Program-made: the position numbers and the translations under genes
Part shown: positions 17,070-25,831 of the stretch, piece by piece
Numbering within the stretch: position 1 is the first letter of the stretch
Layout of the letters: each line of letters opens with the position of its first letter
NCBI GenBank assembly: GCA_012727555.1
Contig: JAAYGT010000001.1
Location: 1 to 39,550, forward strand
DNA: 39,550 nt
Direction of reading: 5' to 3'
DNA from: Alcaligenaceae bacterium
GTDB taxonomy: Bacteria > Pseudomonadota > Gammaproteobacteria > Burkholderiales > Burkholderiaceae_B
The notes under the pieces: model-generated
The model's database searches: none
The model's input: the letters and a program-made list of their open reading frames with translations, nothing else
What the model was told of the DNA's origin: nothing

Positions 17070-17723
17070 ATGATCACGGTTTCATGGCTTGAAGGTCCGG
17101 CACCCTACCAGGCTGTCTGGAACGACATGCGGGTCTTCACGGCCGGGCGCACGCCTGATACGCCCGATGCCATCTGGCTGGTTGAGCACGAACCTGTCTA
17201 TACCCTTGGGCAGGCCGGCAAGCCGGACCACGTGCTCAACCCTGGCCACATACCCCTGGTGCGTTCCGACCGTGGTGGGCAAGTGACCTATCATGGTCCG
17301 GGGCAGGTGGTGGCGTATTGCCTGGTCGATCTTCGGCGCTATGGCCTGTTTGTCAAAGAGTACGTGGCGTTGCTGGAAGATGCCGTGATTGCCGTTCTGA
17401 ACGGGCTCGGGCTTGAGCAGGCCTGCCGCAAAGACGGTGCGCCAGGCGTTTATGTGCCCGGGCGGCATGGGCTGGCGAAAATATCGGCGCTGGGTATCAA
17501 AATTCGCAACGGTTGTGCTTATCATGGCATTGCCTTGAACGTGAACATGGATCTCACACCGTTTTCGGGCATCAACCCGTGCGGGTACGAAGGCCTGGAA
17601 ACCACGGATCTCGAGCATTGTGGCGTGCATGTTTCTGTTGTGCAGGCAGGTGAACTGCTGGCACGACACGTACAGCATGCATTGCAGCAGCGTCTGTCCC
17701 GGGGCAAATCGTGCTATACGTAG
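17070..17723 (+). CDS. lipB: Octanoyl-[acyl-carrier-protein]:protein N-octanoyltransferase
   Basis: This 217-aa enzyme moves octanoate from acyl carrier protein to the lipoyl domains of 2-oxoacid dehydrogenases and GcvH. The family motif [16 protein letters not shown] is at residues 68-83; the catalytic pair is Lys137 ([11 protein letters not shown]) and Cys171 (INPCGYEGL). Length is normal. The start ATG 17070 lies 3 bases after ybeD. The sulfur-inserting partner lipA is about 1 kb downstream, separated by an ECHDC3-like gene rather than directly adjacent. Confidence 0.93.
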   Translation: MITVSWLEGPAPYQAVWNDMRVFTAGRTPDTPDAIWLVEHEPVYTLGQAGKPDHVLNPGHIPLVRSDRGGQVTYHGPGQVVAYCLVDLRRYGLFVKEYVALLEDAVIAVLNGLGLEQACRKDGAPGVYVPGRHGLAKISALGIKIRNGCAYHGIALNVNMDLTPFSGINPCGYEGLETTDLEHCGVHVSVVQAGELLARHVQHALQQRLSRGKSCYT

Positions 17724-17831
17724 TGTTGCCTGGTTGATCATACCGGTCGTCTGTACCGTATGTCCCTGCTGGCCCGATCCTGAAATCCGGGTTTGCAGCA
17801 CGCCAGCGCCCAATACCACGGAGACACTGTC

Positions 17832-18611
17832 ATGACCCCACCTGTTCTGCTTGTCGAGCGTAGCAACGACGTCGTCACGCTCACCCTGAATCGACCTGAT
17901 CAATTCAATGCGCTGTCCGAAGAACTGCTGTCTGCACTTGAGCAGGTCCTTGAAGACCTGGTCCCCGATGAGGCCCTGCGGTGTGTGATCATTGCCGCAA
18001 ACGGCAAGGCGTTCTGCGCCGGTCACGACCTCAAGCAGATGCAGGCCAACCCCGAACACTCGTACTACCAGACACTGTTCGCCCAGTGCGGGCGCGTCAT
18101 GCAGGGGCTGGTCAATCTGCCCGTGCCGGTCATTGCCCGTGTGCACGGCACGGCCACAGCGGCGGGCTGCCAACTGGTGGCCTCGTGTGATCTGGCCGTG
18201 GCATCGTCTGATGCCCGGTTTGCCGTTTCCGGTATCAATGTGGGTCTGTTCTGTTCGACACCGGCAGTGGCTCTTACGCGGGCAGTTCCCATGAAGAAAG
18301 CCTTTCAGATGCTCATGACAGGCCAGTTCATCAGTGCTGCCCAGGCCTGCGAATACGGTCTGGTGAACGAGGTTGTTGAACCCGCGGCGCTTGATGCTGC
18401 CGTGCAGAACCTGGTTCAGTCCATTTGCAACAAGAGCCCGGTCGCCGTGCGTACCGGCAAGTCCATGGTGTATCGCCAGTTTGCCATGCCGCTTGAAGAC
18501 GCCTACGATTACGCGGGCTCTGTGATGGCCGGCAACATGATGGCGCACGATGTCACGGAGGGCATAGAGGCCTTCATGCACAAGCGTTCCCCGGTCTGGA
18601 AAGGGTGCTGA
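17832..18611 (+). CDS. Enoyl-CoA hydratase/isomerase family protein, ECHDC3-like
   Basis: This 259-aa crotonase-fold protein has a first oxyanion segment AFCAGHDLKQM (about 60-70) and a second TATAAGCQLVASCDLAVAS. Where classical enoyl-CoA hydratase has its first catalytic Glu (GGCEL), this protein has Gln (AGCQL), and the block that usually holds the second Glu reads INVGLFCSTPAVALTRAVP. This pattern matches the ECHDC3 subgroup rather than true hydratases, so simple hydration of enoyl-CoA is doubtful. ATG 17832 is preceded by GGAG; the frame opens earlier but without support. It lies between lipB and lipA. Confidence 0.82.
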   Translation: MTPPVLLVERSNDVVTLTLNRPDQFNALSEELLSALEQVLEDLVPDEALRCVIIAANGKAFCAGHDLKQMQANPEHSYYQTLFAQCGRVMQGLVNLPVPVIARVHGTATAAGCQLVASCDLAVASSDARFAVSGINVGLFCSTPAVALTRAVPMKKAFQMLMTGQFISAAQACEYGLVNEVVEPAALDAAVQNLVQSICNKSPVAVRTGKSMVYRQFAMPLEDAYDYAGSVMAGNMMAHDVTEGIEAFMHKRSPVWKGC

Positions 18612-18719
18612 TTCACCGTCTTTTGCGTTGTATCACCGCACAGTGTGCAGGGGCATTGGCCGGGGGCAGGGCTGGCGCGTTAAAATGGGCCGTTTTAAAC
18701 GCTTACAGGCCTTTTGCGT

Positions 18720-19715
18720 ATGTCCTCCCCGGTCGATCAACCCGCTTCCCGCAAGCCCACAGTACGGCCCGCCGCCTACGATCCCACCCAGAAGCAGAAG
18801 TCGGCTGACAAAACGTCCCGCATTCCCATCAAGGTTGTGCAGGCCGAGCGCCTGAAAAAACCTGACTGGATCCGCGTCAAGGCGGCCGCACCCGGATCGC
18901 GTTTCTACGACATCAAGCGCATTTTGCGCGAGCACAGCTTGCACACCGTGTGCGAAGAAGCCTCGTGCCCCAATATCGGCGAATGTTTTGGCAAGGGTAC
19001 GGCCACGTTCATGATCATGGGCGACAAATGCACGCGCCGCTGTCCGTTCTGCGATGTCGGTCATGGCCGACCTGATCCGCTTGACCCCCACGAGCCCGAA
19101 AACCTGGCACGCAGTATTGCCGCCATGAAGCTTTCCTACGTGGTCATCACCTCGGTTGATCGCGACGACCTGCGTGATGGCGGGGCTGCTCATTTCGTTG
19201 AATGTATCCGCAAGGTGCGTGAATTGTCGCCTGCCACCCGCATCGAGGTTCTGGTGCCCGATTTTCGCGGTCGCCTTGATCGTGCCCTGGCCATTCTGAA
19301 CGAAGGGCCGCCCGATGTCATGAACCACAATCTGGAAACCGTGCCGCGCCTGTACAAGCAGGCCCGCCCGGGGTCCGATTACCAGCACTCACTGACGCTT
19401 TTGTCCGAGTTCAAGGCTTTGCATCCCGACGTTCCCACAAAATCCGGTCTCATGCTCGGGTTAGGTGAAACCGATGATGAAATCCTTCAGGTCATGCGCG
19501 ATCTGCGGGCGCATAATGTCGACATGCTCACCATCGGGCAGTACCTGCAGCCTTCCGAACACCATTTGCCCGTATTGCGCTATGCTCACCCCGATACCTT
19601 TGCCATGCTCGAACGCGAAGCCTATGCCATGGGCTTTTCGCACGCAGCCATAGGGGCCATGGTGCGCTCGTCGTACCACGCCGACGAACAGGCAAGCAAG
19701 GCCGGGGTTGCCTGA
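18720..19715 (+). CDS. lipA: Lipoyl synthase (radical SAM)
   Basis: This 331-aa enzyme inserts two sulfur atoms into protein-bound octanoyl groups. Both iron-sulfur clusters are visible: the auxiliary cluster motif C78-EEA-SC83-PNIGEC89 and the radical SAM motif C104-TRRC108-PFC111. The C-terminal RSSYHADEQ supplies the conserved serine ligand of the auxiliary cluster. About 45 residues precede the core, a little longer than in E. coli. ATG 18720 (MSSPVDQ) is chosen over the in-frame TTG at 18714. A TTAAAAT element at about 18680-18686 could be a -10 of its own promoter in the 108-base gap. Confidence 0.95.
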   Translation: MSSPVDQPASRKPTVRPAAYDPTQKQKSADKTSRIPIKVVQAERLKKPDWIRVKAAAPGSRFYDIKRILREHSLHTVCEEASCPNIGECFGKGTATFMIMGDKCTRRCPFCDVGHGRPDPLDPHEPENLARSIAAMKLSYVVITSVDRDDLRDGGAAHFVECIRKVRELSPATRIEVLVPDFRGRLDRALAILNEGPPDVMNHNLETVPRLYKQARPGSDYQHSLTLLSEFKALHPDVPTKSGLMLGLGETDDEILQVMRDLRAHNVDMLTIGQYLQPSEHHLPVLRYAHPDTFAMLEREAYAMGFSHAAIGAMVRSSYHADEQASKAGVA

Positions 19716-19756
19716 AGCCTTGTGGCGCGTTCGGTCCATACCCGGAGACACCACCC

Positions 19757-20617
19757 ATGCAGTTTGCCGATTCCGACATCCCTCCTTACGTGCTTGTCAC
19801 GCCGCCTGCTGATCCGGTACCTCTGCTGTGCGACTCCCCGCACAGCGGGTCCATCTATCCACAGGGTTTCTGCATCGATCTGCCTTTTCAGGTGCTGCAG
19901 TCGGCTGAAGATGCCTGGGTCGATGAACTCTGGTCGGGTGCCGTGGCAGCTGGCGCCACGTTGCTGGCCGCCAACGCGCCGCGCACGTACATCGATGTCA
20001 ATCGTGACCTCGATGACATCGATCCTGCCTGTCTGGCCGAACCCTGGCCCGGTACGCTCAATCCTACTGACAAATCGCTGGCCGGGTGTGGCCTCATCTG
20101 GACGCGTATCCGCAATCATCCGCTCATTCAGCACAAGCTCTTTGTGGCCGACATCCAGAATCGTATTGACCGCTTCTATCATCCCTACCACCAGGCACTT
20201 GAACAGCAGCTTGCGGCCATGGTTGAACAATTTGGTGTCGCCTGGCACCTGAACGTGCATTCCATGCCCTCTGACACCGGGCAGGTCATGGGTCTGGGGC
20301 AGGGGGTCACGCTGGCCGATGTCGTCCTCAGCGACCGCGATGGCACGACGTGCGATCCCACCTTCATCGGCATCACGCTCGATTTCCTGAAAGCCAGGGG
20401 GTATTCCGTGGCGTGCAACCACCCCTTCAAGGGCATGACGCTGATCCGGCAGTTTGGTCAGCCTGCGCGTAACCGCCACAGTCTGCAAATTGAAGTCAAC
20501 CGGGCTTTGTACATGAACGAAGCCACCGGTGAACGTTCGCCCGGGTTCGACCGGTTGCAGCACGATCTTTCCGGTCTTGCCCTGCATCTGGCCCAGTTTG
20601 CCCGGTCTTTGTTGTAG
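19757..20617 (+). CDS. N-formylglutamate amidohydrolase family protein
   Basis: This 286-aa protein matches the FGase family (PF05013): CDSPHSGSIYPQGF near the N-terminus, WVDELW, the NRDLDDIDP segment typical of the group, YHPYHQAL, and the metal-type motif WHLNVHSMPSD, with QIEVNRALYMNE near the end. Known members release formate from N-formylglutamate in histidine breakdown, but no hut genes are seen here, so the substrate may be another N-acylated amino acid. GGAG stands before ATG 19757. The class III aminotransferase gene begins 89 bases downstream on the same strand and may act in the same pathway. Confidence 0.85.
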   Translation: MQFADSDIPPYVLVTPPADPVPLLCDSPHSGSIYPQGFCIDLPFQVLQSAEDAWVDELWSGAVAAGATLLAANAPRTYIDVNRDLDDIDPACLAEPWPGTLNPTDKSLAGCGLIWTRIRNHPLIQHKLFVADIQNRIDRFYHPYHQALEQQLAAMVEQFGVAWHLNVHSMPSDTGQVMGLGQGVTLADVVLSDRDGTTCDPTFIGITLDFLKARGYSVACNHPFKGMTLIRQFGQPARNRHSLQIEVNRALYMNEATGERSPGFDRLQHDLSGLALHLAQFARSLL

Positions 20618-20706
20618 TTCAGCTGCCGGCTCAGGCGTGTCCGTCGAGCCGCTTTGTTCTGTAAGCCGAAGGCCCAGGTCCCGGCATCGCACTTTGAGGG
20701 TCGCCC

Positions 20707-22032
20707 ATGACGCACGTTTTCCACCGCCAGCCACGCCAGCCCCTTGACTATGCTGTGGCAGGCAAGGGTATTGAGCTCTTCGACCAGAATGGCAAAAGCT
20801 ACATTGACGCCTCAGGTGGGGCGGCTGTGTCGTGCCTGGGGCATGGTCATCCGGTGGTTACCCAGGCCATCAAAGATCAACTCGATCAATTGGCATACGC
20901 CCACACCTCGTTCTTCACCACGCAGGTTGCCGAGGATCTTGCCGATTTTCTTCAGCAGCATGCGCCAGGCAATCTTGATCATGTGTATTTTGTTTCAGGG
21001 GGCTCCGAGGCCGTTGAGGCCGCACTGAAACTCGCCCGGCAGTATTTTGTGGAAATTGGTCAGCCTGCACGTCGTCATTTCATCGCGCGCCGGCAAAGCT
21101 ACCACGGCAACACGCTGGGTGCCCTGGCTATCGGCGGCAACGCATGGCGGCGCGAGCCATTCCTGCCGTTGCTGGTGCCCGCGCACCATGTGTCACCCTG
21201 TTATGCCTACCGTGACCAGGCCCCTGCCGAAACCGATGCCGCCTACGCCCAGCGCCTGGCCGACGAACTTGAACAGAAAATTCTTGAATTGGGCCCGGAA
21301 AACGTTGCCGCCTTTGTTGCCGAAACTGTGGTGGGCGCTACATCCGGTGCCGTACCGCCCGTGGCTGATTACCTGCAGCGTATCCGGCAGGTGTGCAGTC
21401 GTTATGGTGTTTTGCTCATTCTCGATGAGGTCATGTGCGGAATGGGCCGCACGGGCCACCTTTTTGCCTGTTCTGAAGATCATGTCGTTCCCGACATCAT
21501 CACCATTGCCAAGGGGCTTGGTGCAGGCTACCAGCCGATCGGCGCCCTGATTGCAAGCAGCACCATCTATGAAGCCGTATTGAACGGCAGTGGTTTTTTT
21601 CAGCATGGCCACACGTACCTTGGGCATGCAACAGCGTGTGCGGCTGCTCTGGCGGTGCAGCGTGTCATCCAGGCCGATAACCTGTTGCAGGCGGTGCGTG
21701 AGCGCGGGCAGCAACTGCGTACCGGTTTGCAGCAGGCGCTGGTCGATCATCCCAATCTGGGCGATGTTCGTGGTCGTGGTCTTTTTGTGGGTATCGAACT
21801 GGTGGCCGACAAAGCCACCAAAGCCACCCTTGACCCCGCCGCCCGCACACATGCCCGCCTGAAAAAGCAGGCGATGGCCAACGGCCTGCTCATGTATCCC
21901 ATGGGCGGCACGATCGATGGCGTTCATGGTGATCATGTTCTGCTGGCGCCACCGTTCATTTGCACTGAACGCGATATCGCGGCAATCATTGATCGTTTTG
22001 TAACCACACTCGATCAGGTCTTGCCTGCCTGA
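20707..22032 (+). CDS. Class III PLP-dependent aminotransferase
   Basis: This 441-aa fold-type I enzyme of the omega-aminotransferase group has SGGSEAVEAALKLARQY at about 97-113 (phosphate binding), SYHGNTLGAL (131-140), LILDEVMCGMGRTG with Asp240, and the PLP lysine K269 in ITIAKGLGAGYQP. The family acts on omega-amino groups, beta-alanine, GABA or diamines with pyruvate or 2-oxoglutarate as acceptor; which applies here cannot be decided from sequence. The preceding amidohydrolase gene suggests a joint catabolic path. GAGGG precedes ATG 20707. Length is usual for the family. Confidence 0.88.
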   Translation: MTHVFHRQPRQPLDYAVAGKGIELFDQNGKSYIDASGGAAVSCLGHGHPVVTQAIKDQLDQLAYAHTSFFTTQVAEDLADFLQQHAPGNLDHVYFVSGGSEAVEAALKLARQYFVEIGQPARRHFIARRQSYHGNTLGALAIGGNAWRREPFLPLLVPAHHVSPCYAYRDQAPAETDAAYAQRLADELEQKILELGPENVAAFVAETVVGATSGAVPPVADYLQRIRQVCSRYGVLLILDEVMCGMGRTGHLFACSEDHVVPDIITIAKGLGAGYQPIGALIASSTIYEAVLNGSGFFQHGHTYLGHATACAAALAVQRVIQADNLLQAVRERGQQLRTGLQQALVDHPNLGDVRGRGLFVGIELVADKATKATLDPAARTHARLKKQAMANGLLMYPMGGTIDGVHGDHVLLAPPFICTERDIAAIIDRFVTTLDQVLPA

Positions 22033-22158
22033 GCCTGGCCTTTCCTGGTCCCGTCGTTTCCCGACCCCACTGTCTGTCATGTGTTTGACCCGTTCGCCGT
22101 TTGCCCTCAAACTGGGCTAAGCTAGCCGATTTGATTGCACAACTCAGGAGACATCATC

Positions 22159-22683
22159 ATGGCCCGCATTCCTTACGCCGATCTGGCTCAACCTGAACTT
22201 GGCCCCTTGGTCGAACGCATTGTGGCAGGGCGTGGCAGCGTATTGCACCTGTATCAGATGCTGCTCAACAGCCCTGCGGTGGCGTCGGGCTGGTTGGCGC
22301 ATCTGAATGGTATTCGTCTGCAAACCCGTTTGCCCGGTGCCTTGCGTGAATTGATCATCATGCGCGTTGCCTTGCTGAACAACGCGCCTTACGAAGCGGA
22401 TCAGCACGCACCGATTGCACTGAAAGAGGGCATGGCCCAGGCCCAGCTCGACGACTTGCCCGACTGGGAACATTCGACCCTGTTCAATGAGCGCGAGCGT
22501 GCCGTGCTGGCGTATACCGACGCCATGACGCGCACGATTCAGGTGCCCGATGCTGTGTTTGATGCCTTGCGTTCGCACTACGACAACCAGGAACTGGTTG
22601 AAATCACCGCCACCATTGCCACCTACAACATGGTGTCAAGGTTTCTCGAGGCCCTGCAGATCCATTCGCACGACGAGCGCTGA
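22159..22683 (+). CDS. Carboxymuconolactone decarboxylase/AhpD-like family protein
   Basis: This 174-aa mostly helical protein has the CMD-domain core LRELIIMRVALLNNAPYEAD followed by QHAPIALKEGM. Peroxidase-type AhpD proteins carry a CxxC redox pair before the His; here the equivalent reads APYEADQH with no cysteine in the whole protein, so thiol peroxidase activity is unlikely. Such proteins are found in many operons with unknown roles. AGGAG at 22146-22150 fixes the start at ATG 22159. A strong hairpin follows the gene. Confidence 0.85.
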   Translation: MARIPYADLAQPELGPLVERIVAGRGSVLHLYQMLLNSPAVASGWLAHLNGIRLQTRLPGALRELIIMRVALLNNAPYEADQHAPIALKEGMAQAQLDDLPDWEHSTLFNERERAVLAYTDAMTRTIQVPDAVFDALRSHYDNQELVEITATIATYNMVSRFLEALQIHSHDER

Positions 22684-22693
22684 TGTTGTAGGG

Positions 22694-22716
22694 TCAGTGC
22701 GTACGATACGCACTGA
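22694..22716. terminator. Perfect 10-bp hairpin between convergent genes
   Basis: TCAGTGCGTA at 22694-22703 pairs perfectly with TACGCACTGA at 22707-22716 around a three-base loop (CGA). It lies 11 bases after the AhpD-like gene and downstream of the convergent adenosyltransferase gene, so it may end transcription from both sides or protect 3' ends. No long T-tract follows on either strand. Confidence 0.5.
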
Positions 22717-22783
22717 TGTCGTGATTTGGGTTCAGGTGACGAACGCTGATGCGGTCTTTCAGTGATGCTGCCGATTTCGGGGA

Positions 22784-23344
22784 TCAGGTGGCAGGCTCGC
22801 GTTGCCACAGAACGTCGTTCTGGCCTGCCCGCAGGTTCAGTACGCGGGCCAGTACAAAGCACAAATCCGATAACCGGTTCAAATACTGGCGTGCCGGCAC
22901 CGTCACGCCGCTGGCGCCTTCGGCGTTGGCCATTGCCACCACCGAGCGCTCAGCTCGCCGGCATACGGTACGGGCCATGTGCGCCAGGGCGGCTGGCCGT
23001 GTTCCACCTGGCAAAATGAATTCTTCAAGTTTCGACAGTACCGCATTGTGTTCTGCAATGGCGGTGTCGAGCCAGGCCACGCGTGAGGCATTCAGGCAGG
23101 CATAGCCCGGGATGCACAGTTCGGCACCCAGATCGAACAGGTCGTGCTGAATGGCGCCCAGCAGTGTATCGATATCGGTATCGAGCGATTCGGTACGCCA
23201 GAGCCCCAGCACGCTGTTCAGTTCATCGACATCGCCCATGGCAGCAATGCGTTGTGTGTCTTTGGAGACACGGCTGCCGTCACCCAGGCCGGTCAGGCCT
23301 TCATCACCTGTGCGCGTTGTAATGACTGAGAGTCGTGTTGCCAT
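22784..23344 (-). CDS. Cob(I)alamin adenosyltransferase, PduO type
   Basis: This 186-aa enzyme transfers the adenosyl group of ATP to cob(I)alamin, giving coenzyme B12. The PduO-type signature is complete: the N-terminal ATP loop TTRTGDEGLTGLGDG (about 9-23), the VDELNSVLG segment (about 39-47), and the helix CRRAERSVVAMANA near 130-143 that holds the conserved Arg and Glu. It forms a trimer in known relatives. No B12-dependent enzyme or cobalamin operon lies nearby; a monocistronic location is common for this gene. It is convergent with the AhpD-like gene. Confidence 0.92.
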   Translation of the reverse strand: MATRLSVITTRTGDEGLTGLGDGSRVSKDTQRIAAMGDVDELNSVLGLWRTESLDTDIDTLLGAIQHDLFDLGAELCIPGYACLNASRVAWLDTAIAEHNAVLSKLEEFILPGGTRPAALAHMARTVCRRAERSVVAMANAEGASGVTVPARQYLNRLSDLCFVLARVLNLRAGQNDVLWQREPAT

Positions 23345-23410
23345 GAGCTGTTTTGTCCTGGTGTGTTCGATTCGGTTATGCTTTGGGCGTCAATGTCTGG
23401 AGTTTAGCTT

Positions 23411-23716
23411 ATGTTGTTCAACTGGCCCCCTGTACACCGTGCCGCCGCCGCTGCCGTAGTGGTCGTGGCTTCCATTCAGTCTGTTGCGGCTTATGCCCAG
23501 GAAGCCAATGCGGCGGGCGAGGTACGCCGCATTGATGCCCAGGCCGGTAAAGTCACCATTACTCAGGGCGAAATTCCCGCCCTGCAGTTACCCGCCATGT
23601 CGTTGGTGTACCGCATTGACCCTGCCTTGCTGAAAGACCTGAAGCCCGGCGACAAAGTGCGTTTTACGGCACGGCGTGAAAACGGTCAGTATGTCATCAT
23701 CCGCATTGCAAAGTAG
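23411..23716 (+). CDS. CusF-like periplasmic copper-binding protein
   Basis: This 101-aa protein has an N-terminal signal peptide (hydrophobic stretch to about residue 27, AYAQ cleavage region) and a small OB-like beta barrel: GEVRRIDAQAGKVTITQGEI, LPAMSLVYRIDPALLKDLKPGD, KVRFTARREN. The PAMSLVY segment corresponds to the metal-binding MPxM region of CusF, but only one Met is kept and no metal-binding His is obvious, so copper affinity may be reduced. No efflux pump or copper operon is adjacent; it stands alone, divergent from the adenosyltransferase gene (66-base gap). Confidence 0.75.
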   Translation: MLFNWPPVHRAAAAAVVVVASIQSVAAYAQEANAAGEVRRIDAQAGKVTITQGEIPALQLPAMSLVYRIDPALLKDLKPGDKVRFTARRENGQYVIIRIAK

Positions 23717-23723
23717 CCAGTAA

Positions 23724-23742
23724 ACTGCCCCCCCGGGGCAGT
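23724..23742. terminator. Hairpin between convergent CusF-like gene and hslU
   Basis: ACTGCCCC at 23724-23731 pairs with GGGGCAGT at 23735-23742 (8 bp, loop CCC). It lies 7 bases after the CusF-like stop and 12 bases from the hslU stop on the other strand. There is no T-tract, so it could be a bidirectional but weak terminator. Confidence 0.4.
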
Positions 23743-23754
23743 CTCAGGCCAGTA

Positions 23755-25086
23755 TCAAAGTACGTAGCGTGCAAGGTCCTGGTTGGCTGCCGCCTGTTCC
23801 AGTTTTGCATCAACATAGGCTGCATCGATCGTGATGCTGTCGCCACTGTGTGCCGATGCGTTGAACGACAAGTCTTCCAGCAGTTTTTCCATGACGGTGT
23901 AGAGCCGTCGTGCGCCGATGTTTTCAGTGCGCTCGTTCACTGAAAAAGCAGTTTCTGCCAGTCGGCGGATTCCTTCGTCGGTGAAGTCGAGCGTTACGTC
24001 TTCGGTACCCAGCAATGCCTTGTACTGTTTGGTCAGCGAGGCATCGGTGTCACACAGAATGCGCACGAAGTCTTCGGCCGTCAGTGAGTCCAGCTCGACC
24101 CGGATCGGGAAGCGCCCCTGCAGTTCAGGGATCAGATCGGATGGTCTTGACAGATGGAAGGCACCCGAGGCGATGAACAGAATATGATCAGTGCGTACGA
24201 CGCCGTACTTGGTGTTGACGGTTGTGCCTTCAACCAGAGGTAGCAGATCGCGTTGAACACCCTGGCGTGACACATCGCTGCCGCCGTGTTCCTGGCGCGT
24301 GGCGATTTTGTCGATTTCATCAAGGAACACGATACCGTTCTGTTCTGCATTCGATACGGCAACGGTACGAATGTCTTCCTCGTTGACGCGTTTGGCGGCC
24401 TCTTCTTCGGTGAGCAGTTTGAATGCTTCCTTCACCGAAATTTTCCGGGGCTTTTTTTTGTCGCGAGCCAGGCCTGCGAACATGCCACGCAATTGCTCGG
24501 TCATTTCTTCCATGCCGGGGGGCGCCATGATTTCCATTTGCGGTGCCGCCTGGGCGATTTCGATTTCAATCTGCATGTCGTCCAGCGTGCCCTCACGCAG
24601 ACGTTTGCGGAAGGTTTGGCGAGCCGTGTTTTCTTCGCGCAGTGGCTGGCCCTGCGCGTCACGGGGGGGCGCAATCAGTACATCGAGAATCCGGTCTTCG
24701 GCAGCATCTTCTGCCTGGGTGCGTACGCGACGCATTTCCTGATCGCGCGTTTGCTTGACCGAAATTTCCACGAGATCACGGATAATCGTGTCGACATCGC
24801 GGCCTACGTAGCCGACTTCGGTGAATTTGGTGGCTTCGATTTTGATGAAGGGCGCGTTGGCCAGCTTGGCCAGGCGTCGTGCAATTTCTGTTTTGCCGAC
24901 GCCGGTGGGGCCGATCATGAGAATATTTTTCGGAACAATTTCATGGCGCAGAGGTTCGGCAACCTGCTGTCGGCGCCAGCGATTGCGCAAGGCAACGGCC
25001 ACCGAGCGTTTGGCCTTGTTTTGCCCGACAATGTGTTTGTCGAGCTCCGAGACGATTTCGCCCGGTGTCATTGTGGTAGCGGACAT
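23755..25086 (-). CDS. hslU: ATP-dependent protease ATPase subunit HslU (ClpY)
   Basis: This 443-aa AAA+ unfoldase forms hexamers that feed proteins into the HslV chamber. Walker A GPTGVGKT is at 59-66, the pore-loop motif GYVGRDV at 92-98, Walker [10 protein letters not shown] at about 251-259, and the sensor and C-terminal tail ends LARYVL, the peptide that docks into HslV. The inserted I domain lies between about 110 and 240. ATG 25086 ([15 protein letters not shown]) is the family start; the open frame upstream overlaps hslV and is not used. It is the second gene of hslVU, 20 bases after hslV. Confidence 0.95.
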   Translation of the reverse strand: MSATTMTPGEIVSELDKHIVGQNKAKRSVAVALRNRWRRQQVAEPLRHEIVPKNILMIGPTGVGKTEIARRLAKLANAPFIKIEATKFTEVGYVGRDVDTIIRDLVEISVKQTRDQEMRRVRTQAEDAAEDRILDVLIAPPRDAQGQPLREENTARQTFRKRLREGTLDDMQIEIEIAQAAPQMEIMAPPGMEEMTEQLRGMFAGLARDKKKPRKISVKEAFKLLTEEEAAKRVNEEDIRTVAVSNAEQNGIVFLDEIDKIATRQEHGGSDVSRQGVQRDLLPLVEGTTVNTKYGVVRTDHILFIASGAFHLSRPSDLIPELQGRFPIRVELDSLTAEDFVRILCDTDASLTKQYKALLGTEDVTLDFTDEGIRRLAETAFSVNERTENIGARRLYTVMEKLLEDLSFNASAHSGDSITIDAAYVDAKLEQAAANQDLARYVL

Positions 25087-25106
25087 AAAGAAAACTCTTT
25101 CAGGGG

Positions 25107-25640
25107 TTACAGAACTTCGACGACGTGACTCTGGTTGGTGTAGATGCACAGGTCGCCGGCAATTTCCAGTGATTTTTTGACAATTTCAGCAGGGGACAGA
25201 TCAGTATTGTGCAGCAGTGCCAGCGCAGCCGATTGTGCGTAGGCGCCGCCTGAACCAATGGCGGCAAGCCCGTGTTCGGGCTCCAGAACGTCGCCGTTCC
25301 CCGTCAGGACCAGCGTGTGTTCTTTGTCGGCCACGATCAGCATGGCTTCAAGGCGCCTGAGCACCCGGTCTGTACGCCAGTCTTTGGTCAGTTCTACGGC
25401 TGCGCGCAGCAGGTTGCCCTGGTGCTTGTCGAGTTTGGCTTCAAAGCGTTCTTGCAGTGTGAAGGCATCGGCTGTGGCACCGGCAAACCCGGCCAGAATT
25501 TTGTCTTGGTACAAGCGGCGAATTTTCCGTGCAGTGCCTTTGATGACAATATTGCCCAGCGTGACCTGACCATCGCCGCCAATGGCGACTTCATTGCCAC
25601 GGCGTACGCAGACAATGGTAGTGGCGTGAAATTGTTCCAT
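25107..25640 (-). CDS. hslV: ATP-dependent protease subunit HslV (ClpQ)
   Basis: This 177-aa proteasome-like peptidase is the proteolytic core of HslVU. The precursor begins [14 protein letters not shown]; removal of the short propeptide MEQFHA would expose the catalytic Thr at position 7. [10 protein letters not shown] and [20 protein letters not shown] are standard HslV segments, and the lysine of KIRRLY corresponds to the family's active-site Lys. AAGGA stands before ATG 25640. Upstream is a well-matched heat-shock promoter, so the hslVU pair is expected to be induced by protein damage. Confidence 0.95.
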   Translation of the reverse strand: MEQFHATTIVCVRRGNEVAIGGDGQVTLGNIVIKGTARKIRRLYQDKILAGFAGATADAFTLQERFEAKLDKHQGNLLRAAVELTKDWRTDRVLRRLEAMLIVADKEHTLVLTGNGDVLEPEHGLAAIGSGGAYAQSAALALLHNTDLSPAEIVKKSLEIAGDLCIYTNQSHVVEVL

Positions 25641-25666
25641 GGTGTTTGTTTCCTTGTGAACTGGTC

Positions 25667-25694
25667 ATGTGGGGGTCACGATGAATATTTCAAG
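25667..25694 (-). promoter_or_regulatory. Sigma-32 (RpoH) heat-shock promoter of hslVU
   Basis: Read on the minus strand, CTTGAAA (25694-25688) is followed after 13 bases by CCCCACAT (25674-25667). This matches the sigma-32 pattern CTTGAAA-N11-15-CCCCATNT almost fully. The -10 element ends 27 bases before the hslV ATG, leaving a very short leader. hslVU is a classical RpoH target, so element and gene agree. Confidence 0.88.
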
Positions 25695-25737
25695 ACATAC
25701 CGGGTTTTTTTGGGATAACACGTTTTTTGTGCCAGAT

Positions 25738-25831
25738 TTCTTGCGGCAGAGTGTTTTCATGCGCGGGCTTTGTCAGGTTTTTTGCGGCAGAGTGTTTTCC
25801 TGTACAGGCTTTATCAGGTTTCTTGAGCCGT
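25738..25831 (+). repeat. Tandem repeat array leading into nested-hairpin element 1
   Basis: Two 41-base units at 25741-25781 and 25782-25822 share 35 of 41 positions (both begin TTGCGGCAGAGTGTTTTC); a third unit is broken off after about 10 bases. The first unit contains TTCTTG-N11-TTTCATGCG at 25738-25763. The array ends TTCTTGAGCCGT and passes directly into the outer stem of element 1. It contains no reading frame. The array at 26373-26460 has the same relation to element 2. Confidence 0.8.

Noticed and set aside
17082-18581. A 499-codon open frame on the minus strand across lipB and the ECHDC3-like gene.
   Set aside because: It lies fully antisense to two well-supported genes and shows no known motif. 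Long antisense frames are common in GC-rich DNA with this codon use.
19622-20734. A 370-codon minus-strand frame across the lipA end and the N-formylglutamate amidohydrolase gene.
   Set aside because: It mirrors the plus-strand genes, which have intact family motifs and ribosome-binding sites.
24286-25128. A 280-codon plus-strand frame antisense to hslU.
   Set aside because: It is rich in Phe and His as expected for the complement of hslU, and has no motif.
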